A stretch of 34,496 bases of DNA, from contig JANXZW010000058.1 in the NCBI GenBank assembly GCA_025355305.1, forward strand, positions 70,332-104,827. The letters run 5' to 3'. Origin of the DNA: Actinomycetes bacterium. Its GTDB lineage: Bacteria; Actinomycetota; Actinomycetes; Nanopelagicales; Nanopelagicaceae. The position numbers and the translations under genes were made by a program. Under the pieces are notes generated by a model, which saw nothing but the letters and a program-made list of their open reading frames with translations, did not search any database and was not told where the DNA came from. Positions 25,246 through 34,496 of this stretch are shown here, piece by piece (the stretch's first letter is position 1; the number at the start of each line of letters is the position of its first letter).

Positions 25246-27122
25246 TCGCGCTCTTTAGCTTTTGCCTTCGCTTTATCGATATCGGCATCAGTGGTGAGCG
25301 CAGCGACGAAGGCCTCTTGTGGAACCTCAACGCGGCCCACCATCTTCATGCGCTTCTTTCCCTCTTTCTGCTTCTCAAGAAGTTTGCGCTTACGCGAGAT
25401 ATCACCACCGTAGCACTTTGCCAGAACATCTTTACGGATTGCTCGGATACTTTCGCGTGCAATGATGCGACCACCGATTGCAGCCTGAATTGGAATTTCA
25501 AATTGTTGCCTCGGAATGAGCTCACGCAACTTGCCAGTCATCATCGTGCCGTAGGTGTAAGCCTTCTCCTTGTGAACAATGGCGCTGAAAGCATCGACCT
25601 TCTCGCCTTGCAACAAGATATCAACCTTGACGAGATCGCCTTCGGCTTCACCGATTGGTTCGTAATCAAGTGAGGCGTAGCCACGAGTGCGACTCTTGAG
25701 TTGATCGAAAAAGTCAAAGACAATTTCTGCAAGTGGCAAGGTGTAGCGAATTTCAACGCGATCCTCTGACAAGTAATCCATCCCGAGGAGCAAGCCACGG
25801 CGCTCTTGGCAGAGATCCATGATGGTTCCAATAAATTCTGACGGGGCAAGGACGGTAGCGCGAACAATGGGCTCTTCGACTTTTTCAATCTTGCCCTCTG
25901 GGTACTCCGAGGGATTTGTCACGGTCAAGATGGCTCCATCGCCGGTTGTGACTGTGTAGACCACGTTGGGAGCAGTTGAAATTAAGGTCAAATTCGATTC
26001 ACGCTCCAGACGCTCACGCACAATCTCCATATGGAGTAAGCCCAGGAAGCCACAGCGGAAACCAAAACCAAGGGCCGCTGAACTCTCAGGTTCATAGACC
26101 AGCGCAGCATCGTTGAGTTGTAATTTGTCGAGCGCTTCGCGAAGCAGCGGGAAGTCAGCACCATCGATCGGGAAGAGACCCGAAAAGACCATAGGCCGGG
26201 GATCTTTGTAACCAGCCAAGGCAACCTTCGCAGGATTGTTGTAGGTGGTGATCGTGTCGCCCACACGTGATTGGCGCACATCTTTCACGCCGGTAATTAC
26301 ATATCCAACTTCACCCACGCCAAGTCCCTTAGAAACCACTGGTTCTGGGGAAATTACACCCACTTCAAGCATCTCGTGGCGCACGCCCGTTGAGAACATC
26401 TGAATCTGATCGCGGGTAGAGAGGTGACCATCGATAACGCGGACATAGGTGACTACGCCGCGATAGGTGTCATAGACCGAGTCGAAGATCAGTGCTCGTG
26501 TCGCTGCAGATGCATCACCAACAGGTGCAGGAATCTGTTTAACAATCTGATCCAATAATTCAGTAACACCCGCACCAGTCTTACCTGAAACGCGCAAGCA
26601 ATCCTCTGGCTCACAACCGATTAATTTGGCGAGTTCTTCGGCAAATTTTTCAGGCTGAGCGGCCGGCAGATCAATCTTGTTAAGTACGGGGATGATGGTG
26701 AGGTTGTTCTCCATCGCAAGGTAAAGATTGGCCAGAGTCTGCGCTTCAATTCCTTGCGCGCAATCCACGAGTAGAACCGCACCCTCGCAGGCGGCGAGTG
26801 AACGCGATACCTCGTAGGTGAAGTCAACGTGACCAGGTGTATCAATCATGTTGAGGATGTACTCCTGGTCATCTAACCCAGAGCGCCAAGGCAGGCGAAC
26901 CGCTTGCGACTTGATGGTGATGCCGCGCTCTCGCTCGATATCCATGCGGTCGAGATATTGGGCGCGCATATTGCGCAGTTCCACTACCTCGGTTATTCCC
27001 AACATACGATCAGCCAGCGTCGATTTTCCATGATCGATGTGGGCAATGATGCAGAAGTTGCGGATCTGCTCAGGATTAGTGAGAGAGGGTTGCGGAGCTT
27101 TCGCTAATGAAATCGCTGGCAT
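25242..27122 (-). CDS. lepA: Elongation factor 4 (LepA)
   Basis: This 626-aa translational GTPase binds the ribosome and promotes assembly or back-translocation. GTP motifs are AHIDHGKST at about 27-35 (G1), RERGITI (G2), DTPGHVDF (G3) and NKID (G4), followed by domains II, III and V and the LepA-specific C-terminal domain ending in a lysine/glutamate helix. The region with [16 protein letters not shown] is diagnostic for LepA against EF-G. Confidence 0.98.
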   Translation of the reverse strand: MPAISLAKAPQPSLTNPEQIRNFCIIAHIDHGKSTLADRMLGITEVVELRNMRAQYLDRMDIERERGITIKSQAVRLPWRSGLDDQEYILNMIDTPGHVDFTYEVSRSLAACEGAVLLVDCAQGIEAQTLANLYLAMENNLTIIPVLNKIDLPAAQPEKFAEELAKLIGCEPEDCLRVSGKTGAGVTELLDQIVKQIPAPVGDASAATRALIFDSVYDTYRGVVTYVRVIDGHLSTRDQIQMFSTGVRHEMLEVGVISPEPVVSKGLGVGEVGYVITGVKDVRQSRVGDTITTYNNPAKVALAGYKDPRPMVFSGLFPIDGADFPLLREALDKLQLNDAALVYEPESSAALGFGFRCGFLGLLHMEIVRERLERESNLTLISTAPNVVYTVTTGDGAILTVTNPSEYPEGKIEKVEEPIVRATVLAPSEFIGTIMDLCQERRGLLLGMDYLSEDRVEIRYTLPLAEIVFDFFDQLKSRTRGYASLDYEPIGEAEGDLVKVDILLQGEKVDAFSAIVHKEKAYTYGTMMTGKLRELIPRQQFEIPIQAAIGGRIIARESIRAIRKDVLAKCYGGDISRKRKLLEKQKEGKKRMKMVGRVEVPQEAFVAALTTDADIDKAKAKAKERE

Positions 27123-27153
27123 GGCTTAGCCGTTACCGCGGGTTCTTAAAAAA

Positions 27154-27423
27154 TTATTTAGCAGAAGACTTGTTGGCAGCCTTCGCCATTGCAGACTTTT
27201 TATTTGCTGCAGCGTTGGCGTGAATAACGCCCTTGGAGACTGCAACATCCAAGGCCTTTGAAGCGGCGCGGAGCTCTGCAGCGGTCATGGTGACATCTCC
27301 TGAAGCTGCGGCATCCTTAAAACGGCGGATGGCGGTCTTGATCGATGAGCGGACAGACTTGTTACGAGCCTGCGACTTCTCATTGGTCTTGATGCGCTTG
27401 ATCTGAGACTTGATGTTTGCCAC
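27154..27423 (-). CDS. rpsT: 30S ribosomal protein S20
   Basis: This 89-aa, lysine-rich protein binds 16S rRNA early in 30S assembly. The sequence begins [16 protein letters not shown], typical of the family, and is mostly helical. It starts with GTG. It lies between lepA and holA on the same strand, 117 bases after holA, so it may have its own promoter in that gap, though I see no convincing boxes. Confidence 0.97.
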   Translation of the reverse strand: MANIKSQIKRIKTNEKSQARNKSVRSSIKTAIRRFKDAAASGDVTMTAAELRAASKALDVAVSKGVIHANAAANKKSAMAKAANKSSAK

Positions 27424-27525
27424 TTATTTGACTGCTTTCTTCTTCAATGAAACGTCCGAGAGCTAGCCACGATGGTGGCGAGCAGAGTGGGAAGGTTACC
27501 AGCGAGCGGGGGCTAGGCTCAAATG

Positions 27526-27540
27526 GAGCAGGCTCTGCTC
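27526..27540 (-). terminator. Hairpin directly after holA
   Basis: GAGCAG and CTGCTC form a six-pair stem with a three-base loop, touching the holA stop codon on its downstream side. Only a weak T-stretch follows, so termination before rpsT is uncertain. Confidence 0.35.
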
Positions 27541-28497
27541 TTACTTCTGGTGCAGCTTTGAGCGTGAGATGGCTATAACGGTGCGCTCTAGGGCGTAGAT
27601 CGGGTCAGAGGCAGCGCCTTTGATCTCGGCATCGGCCTGCGCCAGGGCCACGACCGCTCCAGCGAGCGTTGCCGGCGTCCACCCGGTGAGTTGGCGGCGC
27701 GCCTTATCGATCTGCCAAGGCGATAATCCGAGAGATCCAGCGAGCTCAAAGGATTTGGCTCCACGGCTGGCCCCAGAGACCTTTGCCAGAGCACGGAGGG
27801 ATCCAGCAAGGGCCGAGATGATCATGACTGGGTCGACCCCGCTCTGCAGAGCTTGGCGCAGGGTAACTAAAGCGAGATCACTGCGGCCCTCGAGCACCGC
27901 ATCGGCGACATCGAAACCTGATGTCTCTACTCGACCCTGCTGAAATTTTGCCACATCCTCTTCGGAAATTGTTGAACCTGCAGGGATGTCTGAGGCTAAC
28001 TGCGCGCAGACGCCGGAGAGTTCGCGCAAATCTGAGCCAAGAGCATCCACAATCGCCTGCACAGCACCTGGTGAGATCTTGCGCCCGAGACGGGCAAATT
28101 CGGTGCGGACAAAATCGAGCTTATCGCTCTCTTTTTTTATTGCCTCCGCTGCCACCAGAGTTGGCTTTACCTTCTTGATTTTTTCTAATAGTGCTTTGCC
28201 CTTCACTCCCCCCTTGTGCCAGAGCACCAAGTGCACCTCTTCATCTGGGGATTCAATGTAGGTAGATATCTCTTCGCCTAACTCGGCTGCCAGGTCTTGA
28301 ATATCTTTGATAATTATTAAGCGAGCGTCGCCAAAGAGAGAGGGAGCGAGCGCATCGGTGATCTGACCGAGTTCGAGCGTTTGCGCAGATAGATGAGTGG
28401 CTGTCGCCCCATCACTTCCGACGACCGCCAGCGAGATAGCTCGATCAGCAAGTAACTCCTCGCCACCTTGAATCAGCGTGATCCCCATGAGCGCCAT
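27541..28497 (-). CDS. holA: DNA polymerase III delta subunit
   Basis: HolA opens the beta clamp within the clamp loader. The protein (about 318 aa) starts near MALMGITLIQGGEELLADRA; ATG 28488 is a close alternative and 28518 is less likely because it lies further inside comEC. Conserved pieces are GDARLIIIKDI, LVLWHKGGVKGKALLEKIKK, LARLGRKISPGAVQAIVDALG and the helical C-domain with LSPWQIDKARRQL. Order comEA-comEC-holA-rpsT is standard in actinobacteria. The start overlaps the end of comEC. Confidence 0.93.
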   Translation of the reverse strand: MALMGITLIQGGEELLADRAISLAVVGSDGATATHLSAQTLELGQITDALAPSLFGDARLIIIKDIQDLAAELGEEISTYIESPDEEVHLVLWHKGGVKGKALLEKIKKVKPTLVAAEAIKKESDKLDFVRTEFARLGRKISPGAVQAIVDALGSDLRELSGVCAQLASDIPAGSTISEEDVAKFQQGRVETSGFDVADAVLEGRSDLALVTLRQALQSGVDPVMIISALAGSLRALAKVSGASRGAKSFELAGSLGLSPWQIDKARRQLTGWTPATLAGAVVALAQADAEIKGAASDPIYALERTVIAISRSKLHQK

Positions 28498-29768
28498 CTT
28501 AAAGCGATCCACCCACATACCAACACCAGCGTTCCTATCGCGCCCCCAGCAAATCCCTTGCTGAGGTGTATCACCGGCACCTTGGCAAAATTGGTGGCGA
28601 CCCAGACGATCACCGTAGCCATTGGCTTCTGCGAGAGAGTCAAGGTGTACGCCAAGCCACCAGCAAATGGCGAGATCAGGGCGGCGATGAATCCGATGAT
28701 GGTGATCGGAGCCACGACTGGTTCCACGAAAAAGTTGCTCGGCAGGGACATGATGGAGAATTGACCTGAAATCGCAATGGTGAGTGGTGTACAGATGAGG
28801 TTGGCTGAGATAGAGATGGCAAGCAGCTCTGCAAGTTTTCGATAGCGCAGATAGCGCACCAACCAGGCAGTAACGGGTTCACTCAGAAGCAGGATTCCCG
28901 CGGTCGCAGCGACAGAGAGTGCGAATCCCGGATCGGTGGCTTCAAAGGGATCGATCAGGATTAGAAGTGAGATAGCTAAGCCAAGTGCTGCAAGCGCTGA
29001 AGATCGTACGCCCCGCGCCTGTGCGATCAACAAAACACTCACCATCACCGTAGCACGCAAGACTGATGGTGAAGGTCGCACTAAGAAAATAAATCCCAAG
29101 AGGACAAGTGCGCAAATTAATAACCGTGCCCGAAGATTAGGAATAAGCCATTGCAAAGCCCAGAGAACAAATGCTGCGATAATTGCGAAGTTCTCACCGC
29201 TTACTGCTGTGAGATGAGTTAAACCCGACAGCAACATATCGTTGACAAAGGCGTGTGTTTCAAGTGAGGTATCTCCAAGAACCAAACCAGGTATCAGAGC
29301 CCCGCTCGCCCCTCCAACCCGCAGCGCTACATCGCGAAAGTCGGCGCGAATCGCGCCGGTGATTCTTCCCGTAGTCGCGCTTCCATGAACCACCGTAATG
29401 AGGCCACGTTCGGCGAAGAGCCCAGCTACACGCTTCTCTCCTGTCGAGTAGAGAATTCCGGCGCACGAAATGACAGAGCCTGGAAGCGCCGTTAAATGTT
29501 CTGCGGTGGTAATTCGCAGTGGGAGATGCGTCTTATAGAGCGCCTTCCCAATCTTGATTGAAATAACTGAAATCAGCGCTGTGGTCGTTGCTGGTTTTAT
29601 ATAGCCCTGCATCTGCTTTGGCTCGCCAAGCTTTGGATCACTCACAATTGATGCCACGAGGTGCACCGAAATCTTCTTATCGAGTATCGGGGCCACGATG
29701 CTAGATTCCAAAGCGCGCTGGTGGAGTGCCATGAGACCTCCCCCAGCGAGGAGAGCAGTGATAAGCAC
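28473..29768 (-). CDS. comEC: ComEC/Rec2 competence channel, lacking the metallo-beta-lactamase domain; start unclear
   Basis: ComEC is the inner-membrane channel for single-stranded DNA during transformation. The visible 431 aa hold an OB-like DUF4131 region, then the competence domain with GLVLGDTSL, GLTHLTAVSGENF and RPSPSVLRATVM, and many membrane helices, ending in SWGSR without the C-terminal metallo-beta-lactamase domain found in many relatives. The GTG at 29768 is the first ordinary start codon, but it has no ribosome site. The same frame upstream, back to a TGA at 29967-29969, encodes a plausible N-terminus, two hydrophobic segments beginning RADLALFTV. The true start may be a rare ATT near 29930 or another non-standard codon. 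Confidence 0.88.
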   Translation of the reverse strand: MLITALLAGGGLMALHQRALESSIVAPILDKKISVHLVASIVSDPKLGEPKQMQGYIKPATTTALISVISIKIGKALYKTHLPLRITTAEHLTALPGSVISCAGILYSTGEKRVAGLFAERGLITVVHGSATTGRITGAIRADFRDVALRVGGASGALIPGLVLGDTSLETHAFVNDMLLSGLTHLTAVSGENFAIIAAFVLWALQWLIPNLRARLLICALVLLGFIFLVRPSPSVLRATVMVSVLLIAQARGVRSSALAALGLAISLLILIDPFEATDPGFALSVAATAGILLLSEPVTAWLVRYLRYRKLAELLAISISANLICTPLTIAISGQFSIMSLPSNFFVEPVVAPITIIGFIAALISPFAGGLAYTLTLSQKPMATVIVWVATNFAKVPVIHLSKGFAGGAIGTLVLVCGWIALRWRSWGSR

Positions 29769-29896
29769 AAAGGCGCTAGAGCGATGCCATCCCAGCAGCC
29801 AAACAAATAAAGGGAGCGCTAGCAGGAGCCAGATACGATCTAATAGTCCAACCCCGGCTGCACCGAGCCAAATTGCAACACCTACGGTGAAGAGCG

Positions 29897-30508
29897 CTAG
29901 ATCCGCACGAAGCTTTTGAGGTTGGCGAATTTGCTCTTGCCCATTCCGCTCACCTTGGTCAGATCTTCAATCGTTGCAAAGGGTCCATGTGCGGTGCGAT
30001 AGGCCAAAATCCGTGCGGCCATTACCGCACCGACTCCTGGTAACTGCTCAAACTGCGCCACGGTGGCGGAATTGATATTGATCGTTCCAGAGGTGATCTT
30101 GCCCTTGGAGGCGGCAGATTTCTTAGATTTTGCAGAGGCGGTTGAGATGGGAGGTGCTCCCACAATGATCTGCTGACCATCGGTGAGAACTTCGGCGAGA
30201 TTGATATCAGTGAGCGATACCCCCCTTAATTGACCACCCGCCGCCTTGATGGCAGCAGCGGCGCGGGAGCCCCGAGGCAGCTTGTAAATACCAGGGTGGA
30301 GAACCTTGCCCGCTACATCAACCACTATTTTTGCCGGCGGCAAAGGTGGAAGAGAGTAGGTGGGAAGTGGTGAGAGTGAAGGCGTGGGAGCTGCAGCCGC
30401 GTTGCCGTGCGCGAGTGAGAAGAAGATCGCGCCAACCGAAAGGGAGGCTGCTAAGACGAAATAAATTGCTCGCCGTTGTAGGGTGGAAAATTCTGGAAAT
30501 TCAAACAT
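29897..30508 (-). CDS. comEA: ComEA helix-hairpin-helix DNA receptor
   Basis: This 203-aa protein has one membrane segment at about 13-33, a proline-rich linker (residues 38-58), an SLBB-like domain (VVDVAGKVLHPGIYKLPRGSR) and C-terminal paired helix-hairpin-helix motifs (NINSATVAQFEQLPGVGAV, then FATIEDLTKVSGMG). ComEA binds incoming double-stranded DNA outside the membrane and passes it to ComEC, next gene in the operon. Its last bases overlap the extended comEC frame. An inverted repeat lies upstream of its start. Confidence 0.94.
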   Translation of the reverse strand: MFEFPEFSTLQRRAIYFVLAASLSVGAIFFSLAHGNAAAAPTPSLSPLPTYSLPPLPPAKIVVDVAGKVLHPGIYKLPRGSRAAAAIKAAGGQLRGVSLTDINLAEVLTDGQQIIVGAPPISTASAKSKKSAASKGKITSGTININSATVAQFEQLPGVGAVMAARILAYRTAHGPFATIEDLTKVSGMGKSKFANLKSFVRI

Positions 30509-30534
30509 AGGCGCAGAGTAAAACCAGCCCTCCT

Positions 30535-30550
30535 TAACGAGAGCTCGTTA
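30535..30550 (-). promoter_or_regulatory. Inverted repeat between leuS and comEA
   Basis: TAACGAG-AG-CTCGTTA is a perfect seven-base inverted repeat with a two-base centre, 27 bases upstream of the comEA start. The loop is too small for a hairpin, so a protein-binding site is more likely than a terminator. No known competence-regulator motif is claimed. Confidence 0.4.
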
Positions 30551-30566
30551 TCAACCCTCTTGTGGA

Positions 30567-33023
30567 CTAGATGACGATGTTGACGAGCTTTGGGGCAACG
30601 GTGATGATCTTTTTAATTGTGGCGCCCGCAATCTCTGCCTTGATGTGATCATTTTCGAGAGCAAGTTCTTCTAGATCGCTCTGCGAAATATCCGGAGATA
30701 CCTCGATACGATCCTTAATCTTCCCACTCACCTGCAGAACTACCGTGACGTTATCTGCCTTGAGCAGTGACTCATCAATGTTGGGCCAGCCGGCCAGAGC
30801 AACGGCAGGCTTATGGCCCAAACGCTCCCACATATCTTCAGCGGTGTAAGGCGCAACCAAGGAGAGTGCAATTGCAATCGCCTCCGCGGCCTCGCGGACC
30901 GCTGGGTCGCCGCCCCCGCAACCAGTATCGATCGCTTTACGAGTCGCATTAACAAGCTCCATAACGCGAGCCACCGCCACGTTAAAGCGGAAGGACTCAA
31001 CGGCGAATGAGATGTCAAAGAGGCTCTTGGCAGTTACTTTGCGCAGAGCGAGATCTCCCTGGGAGAAATCAACTCCCGGTGCGCTGGTTACATCACCCGA
31101 AACGCGCCAGGCGCGGTTAAGGAATTTAAAGGAGCCACTTGGTGATACATCGGCCCAGTCGATGTCATCTTCTGGAGGACCTGCAAAGACCAGCGAGAGA
31201 CGAATTGCATCCACGCCGTGCGTGGCGAGTTCATCGGAGAGGCGCACTAGGTTGCCACGCGATTTTGACATCGCAGATCCATCCATCTGCACCATGCCCT
31301 GGTTGAGAAGGCGGGTGAATGGCTCTTCAAAATCGAGGTATCCCAGATCGTGGAGCACCTTGGTAAAAAAGCGCGAGTACAAAAGGTGCAAGATCGCGTG
31401 TGTTACGCCGCCCACGTATTGGTCAACGGGCAACCAGGTCTGGACCGCTTCCCTATCAAAGGCGCGATCGTGGAATTCCACGCTGGTGTAACGCAGGAAA
31501 TACCAACTGGAATCAAAGAAGGTATCCATCGTGTCGGCATCGCGCTTTGCGGCGGCTCCACACTTTGGACAAGGGACGTTAACCCAATCTTGCGCCGCGC
31601 CGAGTGGTGATGAACCCTTCGGTTTTAAATCAAGCCCTGCCGCATCAGGAAGTTCGACTGGTAATTGATCTTGTGGTACTGGAACTTCACCGCACGAAGG
31701 ACAATGAATAATAGGAATTGGAGTACCCCAGAAACGTTGACGAGAGATCAACCAATCGCGCAGGCGATAGTTCTTGGCGGAATTTCCCAGCTCCTTCGCC
31801 GTTAGCTCCTCGATGATTGTTGCAATTGCGGCCTCTTTGGTAAGTCCATTGAGTGATCCAGAGTTTATAAGCGCTCCATCCCCGGCGGTTGCAACGCCTG
31901 TGAGTGCGGGATCCTCCTCGCCAGTTTCAACGACGACACGTACCGGCAACCCCATCGCGCGCGCGAAATCTAAGTCGCGTTGATCGTGTGCCGGAACAGC
32001 CATGATCGCGCCAGTACCGTAGTCGGCCAAGACATAGTCCGATGCCCAGATTGGTAGCTTCTCTCCATTAACTGGATTGATCGCAAAGCGCTCCAGGAAG
32101 ACACCGCTCTTGGGGCGATCTGTTGCCATGCGATCGATATCACTGGCTGCCTTGGTTGCGTTCAAGTAAGTACTAAATGCCTCTGTAACGGGGCCATCTG
32201 CTGCAAGTTCGGCAGCGAGCGCACTATCTACGGCAACAACCATGAAGGTTGCGCCATGCAGGGTGTCGGGACGAGTCGTGTACACGGTGATTGGCTCTGA
32301 CCGACCTTCGATCGCAAAAGTGACTTCTGCGCCTTGGGAGCGACCGATCCAGTTGCGCTGCATCTGCAACACCTTCTCTGGCCACTTGCCCTCGAGCTCT
32401 TTCATGTCATCAAGCAGGCGATCGGCGTAATCAGTGATCTTGAGGTACCACTGATTGAGTTTCTTCTTGGTAACTGGGGTATCGCAGCGTTCGCAGAGCC
32501 CATTAACTACCTGCTCATTTGCAAGCACGGTCTGGTCATTGGGACACCAATTAACTGCAGAGTCTTTACGGTAGGCCAAGCCCTTCTCATAGAACTTTAG
32601 GAACAACCACTGGTTCCACTTGTAATACTCGGGGTCAGAGGTATGTAGAACGCGATCCCAATCAAAGGAACAGGCGTAGCGGCGCATGGAAGATTTCTGG
32701 ACTTCAATATTTTCATAGGTCCAAGCACGCGGATCCGTGCCGCGCTTGATGGCGGCATTTTCGGCGGGCAGTCCAAAGGAGTCCCACCCAATAGGGTGCA
32801 CGACGTTAAATCCCTTTTGGATCCAGTAGCGCGCGATGACATCGCCCAGGGCATAGGCCTCGGCATGGCCCATATGCAGGTCCCCCGATGGGTATGGAAA
32901 CATATCGAGCACATACTTTTTAGGACGAGGATCATCTAGGCGACCAGATTTAAAGGGCTCTAGCTCATCCCAGATCGGCAGCCACTTCTCTTGAATTCCT
33001 TGAACGTCATAAGCCTCATGCAT
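30567..33023 (-). CDS. leuS: Leucyl-tRNA synthetase
   Basis: This is an 818-aa class I synthetase. HIGH motif as HMGH at 50-53 ([15 protein letters not shown]), an editing domain ([16 protein letters not shown]), a zinc-ribbon CPSCGE...CPKCG, and AMSKSRGN as KMSKS near the end of the catalytic core. Length and order are normal for the bacterial enzyme. The ATG overlaps the end of the upstream SDR by eight bases; no ribosome site is apparent, suggesting coupled translation. Confidence 0.98.
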   Translation of the reverse strand: MHEAYDVQGIQEKWLPIWDELEPFKSGRLDDPRPKKYVLDMFPYPSGDLHMGHAEAYALGDVIARYWIQKGFNVVHPIGWDSFGLPAENAAIKRGTDPRAWTYENIEVQKSSMRRYACSFDWDRVLHTSDPEYYKWNQWLFLKFYEKGLAYRKDSAVNWCPNDQTVLANEQVVNGLCERCDTPVTKKKLNQWYLKITDYADRLLDDMKELEGKWPEKVLQMQRNWIGRSQGAEVTFAIEGRSEPITVYTTRPDTLHGATFMVVAVDSALAAELAADGPVTEAFSTYLNATKAASDIDRMATDRPKSGVFLERFAINPVNGEKLPIWASDYVLADYGTGAIMAVPAHDQRDLDFARAMGLPVRVVVETGEEDPALTGVATAGDGALINSGSLNGLTKEAAIATIIEELTAKELGNSAKNYRLRDWLISRQRFWGTPIPIIHCPSCGEVPVPQDQLPVELPDAAGLDLKPKGSSPLGAAQDWVNVPCPKCGAAAKRDADTMDTFFDSSWYFLRYTSVEFHDRAFDREAVQTWLPVDQYVGGVTHAILHLLYSRFFTKVLHDLGYLDFEEPFTRLLNQGMVQMDGSAMSKSRGNLVRLSDELATHGVDAIRLSLVFAGPPEDDIDWADVSPSGSFKFLNRAWRVSGDVTSAPGVDFSQGDLALRKVTAKSLFDISFAVESFRFNVAVARVMELVNATRKAIDTGCGGGDPAVREAAEAIAIALSLVAPYTAEDMWERLGHKPAVALAGWPNIDESLLKADNVTVVLQVSGKIKDRIEVSPDISQSDLEELALENDHIKAEIAGATIKKIITVAPKLVNIVI

Positions 33024-33948
33024 GAGGCGGATTCTCCCATGCCACGCCAGTCAACTCTTCCGCTACCTGCCAGAGGTTAGTTGCCAGCGTTTGATCGTAG
33101 GCCAAGGCCTTGCCATGAGTGAATTGTGGGCTGCCCTTGAGTCCGAAGTAGCGATCCGGGCCGATGAAGGCGGTATGAGTAATTTCAGGAAAGGTCGCTG
33201 CGCAGAGAAGAGGAAGGGCACCTTCAGCTGCGGTTTGCGCCAACTTGCTAGCGACCAATTCACTGAAACTTGCTAGCGGATTCTGCTTAGTTGGCTGCTT
33301 GAAGAGATTTGTATCTGACCAACCTGGATGGGCGGCGAGTGGAATTGCCCCGTATCCACGCGCCACGCGGCGTCGTTCCAACTCATTGACGAAGATCAGA
33401 TCGGCTAACTTTGAATCCCCATAGGAGGCCCATGGCCAGTACTTTCCGACTCCAAGGCAGCGGTTCTTGATCGTCTCCTTCGTCTGATCGCCAAAGGTTC
33501 CCATTCTTGCAGCCAAACTTGTGGTTACCACCCAGCGATCGGTGACGAACTTTTCGATCAGCCCCGCGAAGGCGAAGTGGCCTAGGAAGTTGGTGCCGAT
33601 CTGTGATTCAAAGCCATCTGCAGTTTTAGTAAATGGCGGGACCATGATGCCAGCGTTGAGAAAGACGACATCGAATGGTTGAGTAATTGCGGATGCAACT
33701 GTGCGGACCGATGAGAGGTCGGCAAGATCGAGTTGCAGAAAATCTTGAGCGCCGGTGCTCTGCATCGCCGCAACACCCTTAATCTCACTGCGAGTTGTAA
33801 TCGTGACATGCGCACCTTTTGCGACCAGCGCCTTAGCGCATTCAAAACCTAAGCCGCTGTTGCCGCCCGTCACCAGGTAGCGCTTACCGGTCTGGTCAGG
33901 AATGCGCGAGGTATCCCATCCCGCAGCTAAGTGTGGCTGTGAATTCAT
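33016..33948 (-). CDS. Short-chain dehydrogenase (retinol/protochlorophyllide-reductase-like subgroup)
   Basis: This roughly 310-aa protein starts at ATG 33948, preceded six bases by GGAG; an ATG at 33960 is less supported. The nucleotide loop is TGGNSGLG, with LNAGIMVPP, an N-terminal [17 protein letters not shown], and a catalytic Y-x-x-x-K (YGDSKLADL) of the extended subgroup that also contains LPOR-like oxidoreductases. Substrate unknown. It lies between a small ORF and leuS on the same strand and overlaps leuS by eight bases. Confidence 0.88.
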   Translation of the reverse strand: MNSQPHLAAGWDTSRIPDQTGKRYLVTGGNSGLGFECAKALVAKGAHVTITTRSEIKGVAAMQSTGAQDFLQLDLADLSSVRTVASAITQPFDVVFLNAGIMVPPFTKTADGFESQIGTNFLGHFAFAGLIEKFVTDRWVVTTSLAARMGTFGDQTKETIKNRCLGVGKYWPWASYGDSKLADLIFVNELERRRVARGYGAIPLAAHPGWSDTNLFKQPTKQNPLASFSELVASKLAQTAAEGALPLLCAATFPEITHTAFIGPDRYFGLKGSPQFTHGKALAYDQTLATNLWQVAEELTGVAWENPPHA

Positions 33949-34000
33949 GGCGAGCTCCATCCTCTAATCAGGCTGATAACTATTAGCGATACTAATGAGT

Positions 34001-34150
34001 TTAGTGATAATAATAAAGAGTATCGGACCAACCTTGCGCTGGAACCCACTCGTGCCACTGATCTGCTTCATCTGCCCGCGCAACTAGGCGAATCCACTGC
34101 CCTTCCACCAACTGGGTAACCAAGGGTTCTGCCGCGACCTTCTTAACCAT
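34001..34150 (-). CDS. Small hypothetical protein (49 aa)
   Basis: This 49-residue ORF begins MVKKVAAEPLVTQ, with three tryptophans, WIRLVARADEADQW and a tyrosine-rich tail (YYYH). Its ATG overlaps the stop codon of the YdeI-like gene by eight bases and is preceded by GGGGAAG. The overlap style is that of the real genes here and fills an otherwise empty 180-base gap, which is why I call it. I do not recognise a family. Confidence 0.45.
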   Translation of the reverse strand: MVKKVAAEPLVTQLVEGQWIRLVARADEADQWHEWVPAQGWSDTLYYYH

Positions 34151-34496
34151 TCATCCGCTTCCCCGACAGAATTTTCTCGGCGTACTTTTCAACTCTCGAG
34201 ATGCGGGTATCTTCTTTCTTGGCGCCATCAAAGTAGAGCATGTACTCACGCTGGCAACTTGGAGTCAGCTTCTTAAATGCAACGCTGAGGCCAGGAATCT
34301 TCTTCATGGTGGCAGCAATATCTTTGGGAAGCTCGGCGGGTGCCACTTTCTTCAACGGAACTTGCAGTCCAGCCTCTTCAATGGAGATCGCCTCATCCAT
34401 GTAGGCCTTGATTACCTTCTTGGATTTCGCTATCTCTTCCAGGCTGGCGAAGCGAAGTTGGCGGCCACCCTGCACATTTTCGGTCTGCTGAATCAG
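34143..34496 (-). CDS. YdeI/OmdA-family protein, C-terminal part (5' end outside window)
   Basis: The frame is open to the window edge; the GTG at 34475 is probably internal. The visible 117 residues contain the pattern of YdeI/OmpD-associated proteins with an uncharacterised DUF1801-like N-part: VIKAYMDEAISIEEAG, VPLKKVAPAELPKDI, then FKKLTPSCQREYMLYFDGAKKEDTRISR, the conserved end with F...S...REY...AK..ETR..R. Function is unclear; some members have been linked to bacteriocin protection. Confidence 0.75.
   Translation of the reverse strand: MIQQTENVQGGRQLRFASLEEIAKSKKVIKAYMDEAISIEEAGLQVPLKKVAPAELPKDIAATMKKIPGLSVAFKKLTPSCQREYMLYFDGAKKEDTRISRVEKYAEKILSGKRMNG

Noticed and set aside
1-34496. 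CRISPR arrays, insertion sequences, integrases or phage genes
   Set aside because: I looked for regularly spaced repeats, terminal inverted repeats and transposase or integrase motifs and found none.

Overview
This window looks like chromosomal DNA from a small-genome actinobacterium. Three observations point that way: the order phoH-ybeY-corC, hrcA-dnaJ-rsmE, lepA-hemW, holA-comEC-comEA and gltX beside a fumarylacetoacetate-hydrolase-family gene; a decaprenyl-phosphate-arabinose gene set; and moderate GC with very tight gene packing, with many stop/start overlaps of 1-14 bases. A planktonic, streamlined lineage (acI/Nanopelagicales-like) is my inference; no rRNA is present to test it.

Region 1 (1-4388). 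The tail of an IclR-type regulator is followed by a minus-strand operon: ubiA (decaprenyl-phosphate phosphoribosyltransferase), dprE1, dprE2 and a membrane-anchored phosphodiester-glycosidase-like protein. The first three make decaprenyl-phosphoryl-arabinose, the arabinose donor for wall arabinan. At the DprE1 position equivalent to the benzothiazinone-target cysteine there is a threonine.

Region 2 (4389-5945). A secreted NlpC/P60 peptidoglycan hydrolase is followed by two tandem, paralogous, cysteine-rich mini-proteins (55 and 48 aa) on the opposite strand, and by the isolated 3' end of a tRNA.

Region 3 (5946-13714). A sugar-acid catabolism locus contains mannonate dehydratase, an SDR and a zinc alcohol dehydrogenase on the minus strand. 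Divergent from these are an IlvD/Edd-type aldonate dehydratase overlapping a large FAD/Fe-S D-2-hydroxyacid dehydrogenase, ending at tRNA-Gly(CCC).

Region 4 (13715-15540). A HipB/HipA toxin-antitoxin pair is preceded by a perfect inverted repeat that is a likely operator.

Region 5 (15697-34496, all minus strand). A long housekeeping array reads in transcription order: a YdeI-like protein (cut by the window edge), a 49-aa small ORF, an SDR, leuS, comEA, comEC, holA, rpsT, lepA, hemW, hrcA, dnaJ, rsmE, a HIT protein, phoH, ybeY, corC, an FAH-family protein, gltX, tRNA-Gln(CTG), tRNA-Glu(CTC) and a TRIC-family membrane protein. HrcA lacks about 100 central residues, and ComEC lacks the metallo-beta-lactamase domain and has no ordinary start codon upstream of its apparent first membrane segments.

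I saw no insertion sequence, prophage or CRISPR array. The most unusual items are the cysteine-rich pair, the shortened HrcA, the DprE1 substitution and the ComEC start problem.
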